A stretch of 33,604 nt of DNA from Pelargonium nanum. Its lineage: Eukaryota; Streptophyta; Magnoliopsida; Geraniales; Geraniaceae. Positions 33,510 through 33,604 of the stretch are shown here, in pieces (within the stretch, counting starts at the first letter, position 1; every line of letters starts with the position of its first letter). The DNA is taken from NCBI GenBank assembly GCA_036897485.1, contig JAYMTF010000565.1:1-33604 (forward strand), read 5' to 3'. A model generated the notes under the pieces. That model was given only the letters and a program-made list of their open reading frames with translations, made no database searches and was not told the origin of the DNA. A program made the position numbers and the translations under genes.

Positions 33510-33604
33510 GGTGAGTTCTTGTCATGAGGGCAAGTTTGGTTTTTTTTGTTGTTTTGTGCGGAGTGTTGTGCGACGGTGGTTGTCTCCGGTCGTGACGTGG
33601 AGGC

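Noticed and set aside
1..33604. CRISPR array, prokaryotic operon, phage or viral insertion
   Set aside because: No evenly spaced direct repeats with unique spacers, no Shine-Dalgarno-led gene strings and no viral protein motifs were seen.

Overview
This is a plant nuclear DNA window. Every recognisable gene is split by GT-AG introns with AT-rich, T-rich interiors. Intergenic DNA is AT-rich, with microsatellites and degenerate dispersed repeats. The proteins are plant types: a plastid N-acetylglutamate synthase, a WINDHOSE-like CYSTM protein, a PADRE/DUF4228 protein, a D-type cyclin and a heptahelical PAQR protein. A dicot, perhaps a woody rosid, fits the gene structures, but the sequence alone does not fix the species.

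Layout, left to right. (1) The last two coding exons of an unidentified + strand gene (566-1078). (2) A complete ten-exon - strand gene for chloroplast N-acetylglutamate synthase, the first step of arginine/ornithine synthesis (2082-7374). About 0.85 kb upstream, in the same orientation, is a lone diverged copy of its first coding exon (8227-8523). (3) About 2 kb with no gene, then a three-exon - strand CYSTM/WINDHOSE-like gene (10712-12422). (4) About 3.6 kb of AT-rich DNA containing a perfect 66-bp tandem duplication. (5) A ten-exon - strand gene for a nuclear-envelope membrane protein of the NEMP/PNET2 (DUF2215) family (16008-20198). (6) A three-exon - strand PADRE/DUF4228 gene whose second intron is largely a degenerate ~160-205 bp tandem array (20924-22541). 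(7) A five-exon + strand D-type cyclin with short upstream ORFs (24243-25593). (8) Gene-poor AT-rich DNA with one doubtful 49-codon ORF. (9) A + strand heptahelical PAQR protein with a probable leader exon and leader intron (about 28350-32033). (10) A - strand tRNA-Thr(AGU) gene (32319-32392). (11) The probable 5' leader of another + strand gene, with a telo-box and a strong hairpin (33290-33509), leaving the window on the right.

The genes do not form an operon-like or obviously co-functional cluster; this is ordinary plant gene order. No CRISPR array, phage-like or prokaryote-type system is visible. The most interesting signals are in gene structure: the orphan NAGS first exon, which is in phase to act as an alternative first exon; a GC-AG intron in the main NAGS copy; a tandem repeat in the WINDHOSE-like gene that also copies its own 5' splice site; a repeat array abutting a 3' splice site in the PADRE gene; and an in-frame 38-residue duplication rich in Ser-Pro sites in the NEMP protein. 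Exon borders were worked out by hand from splice signals, reading phase and family resemblance; no transcript evidence was available.
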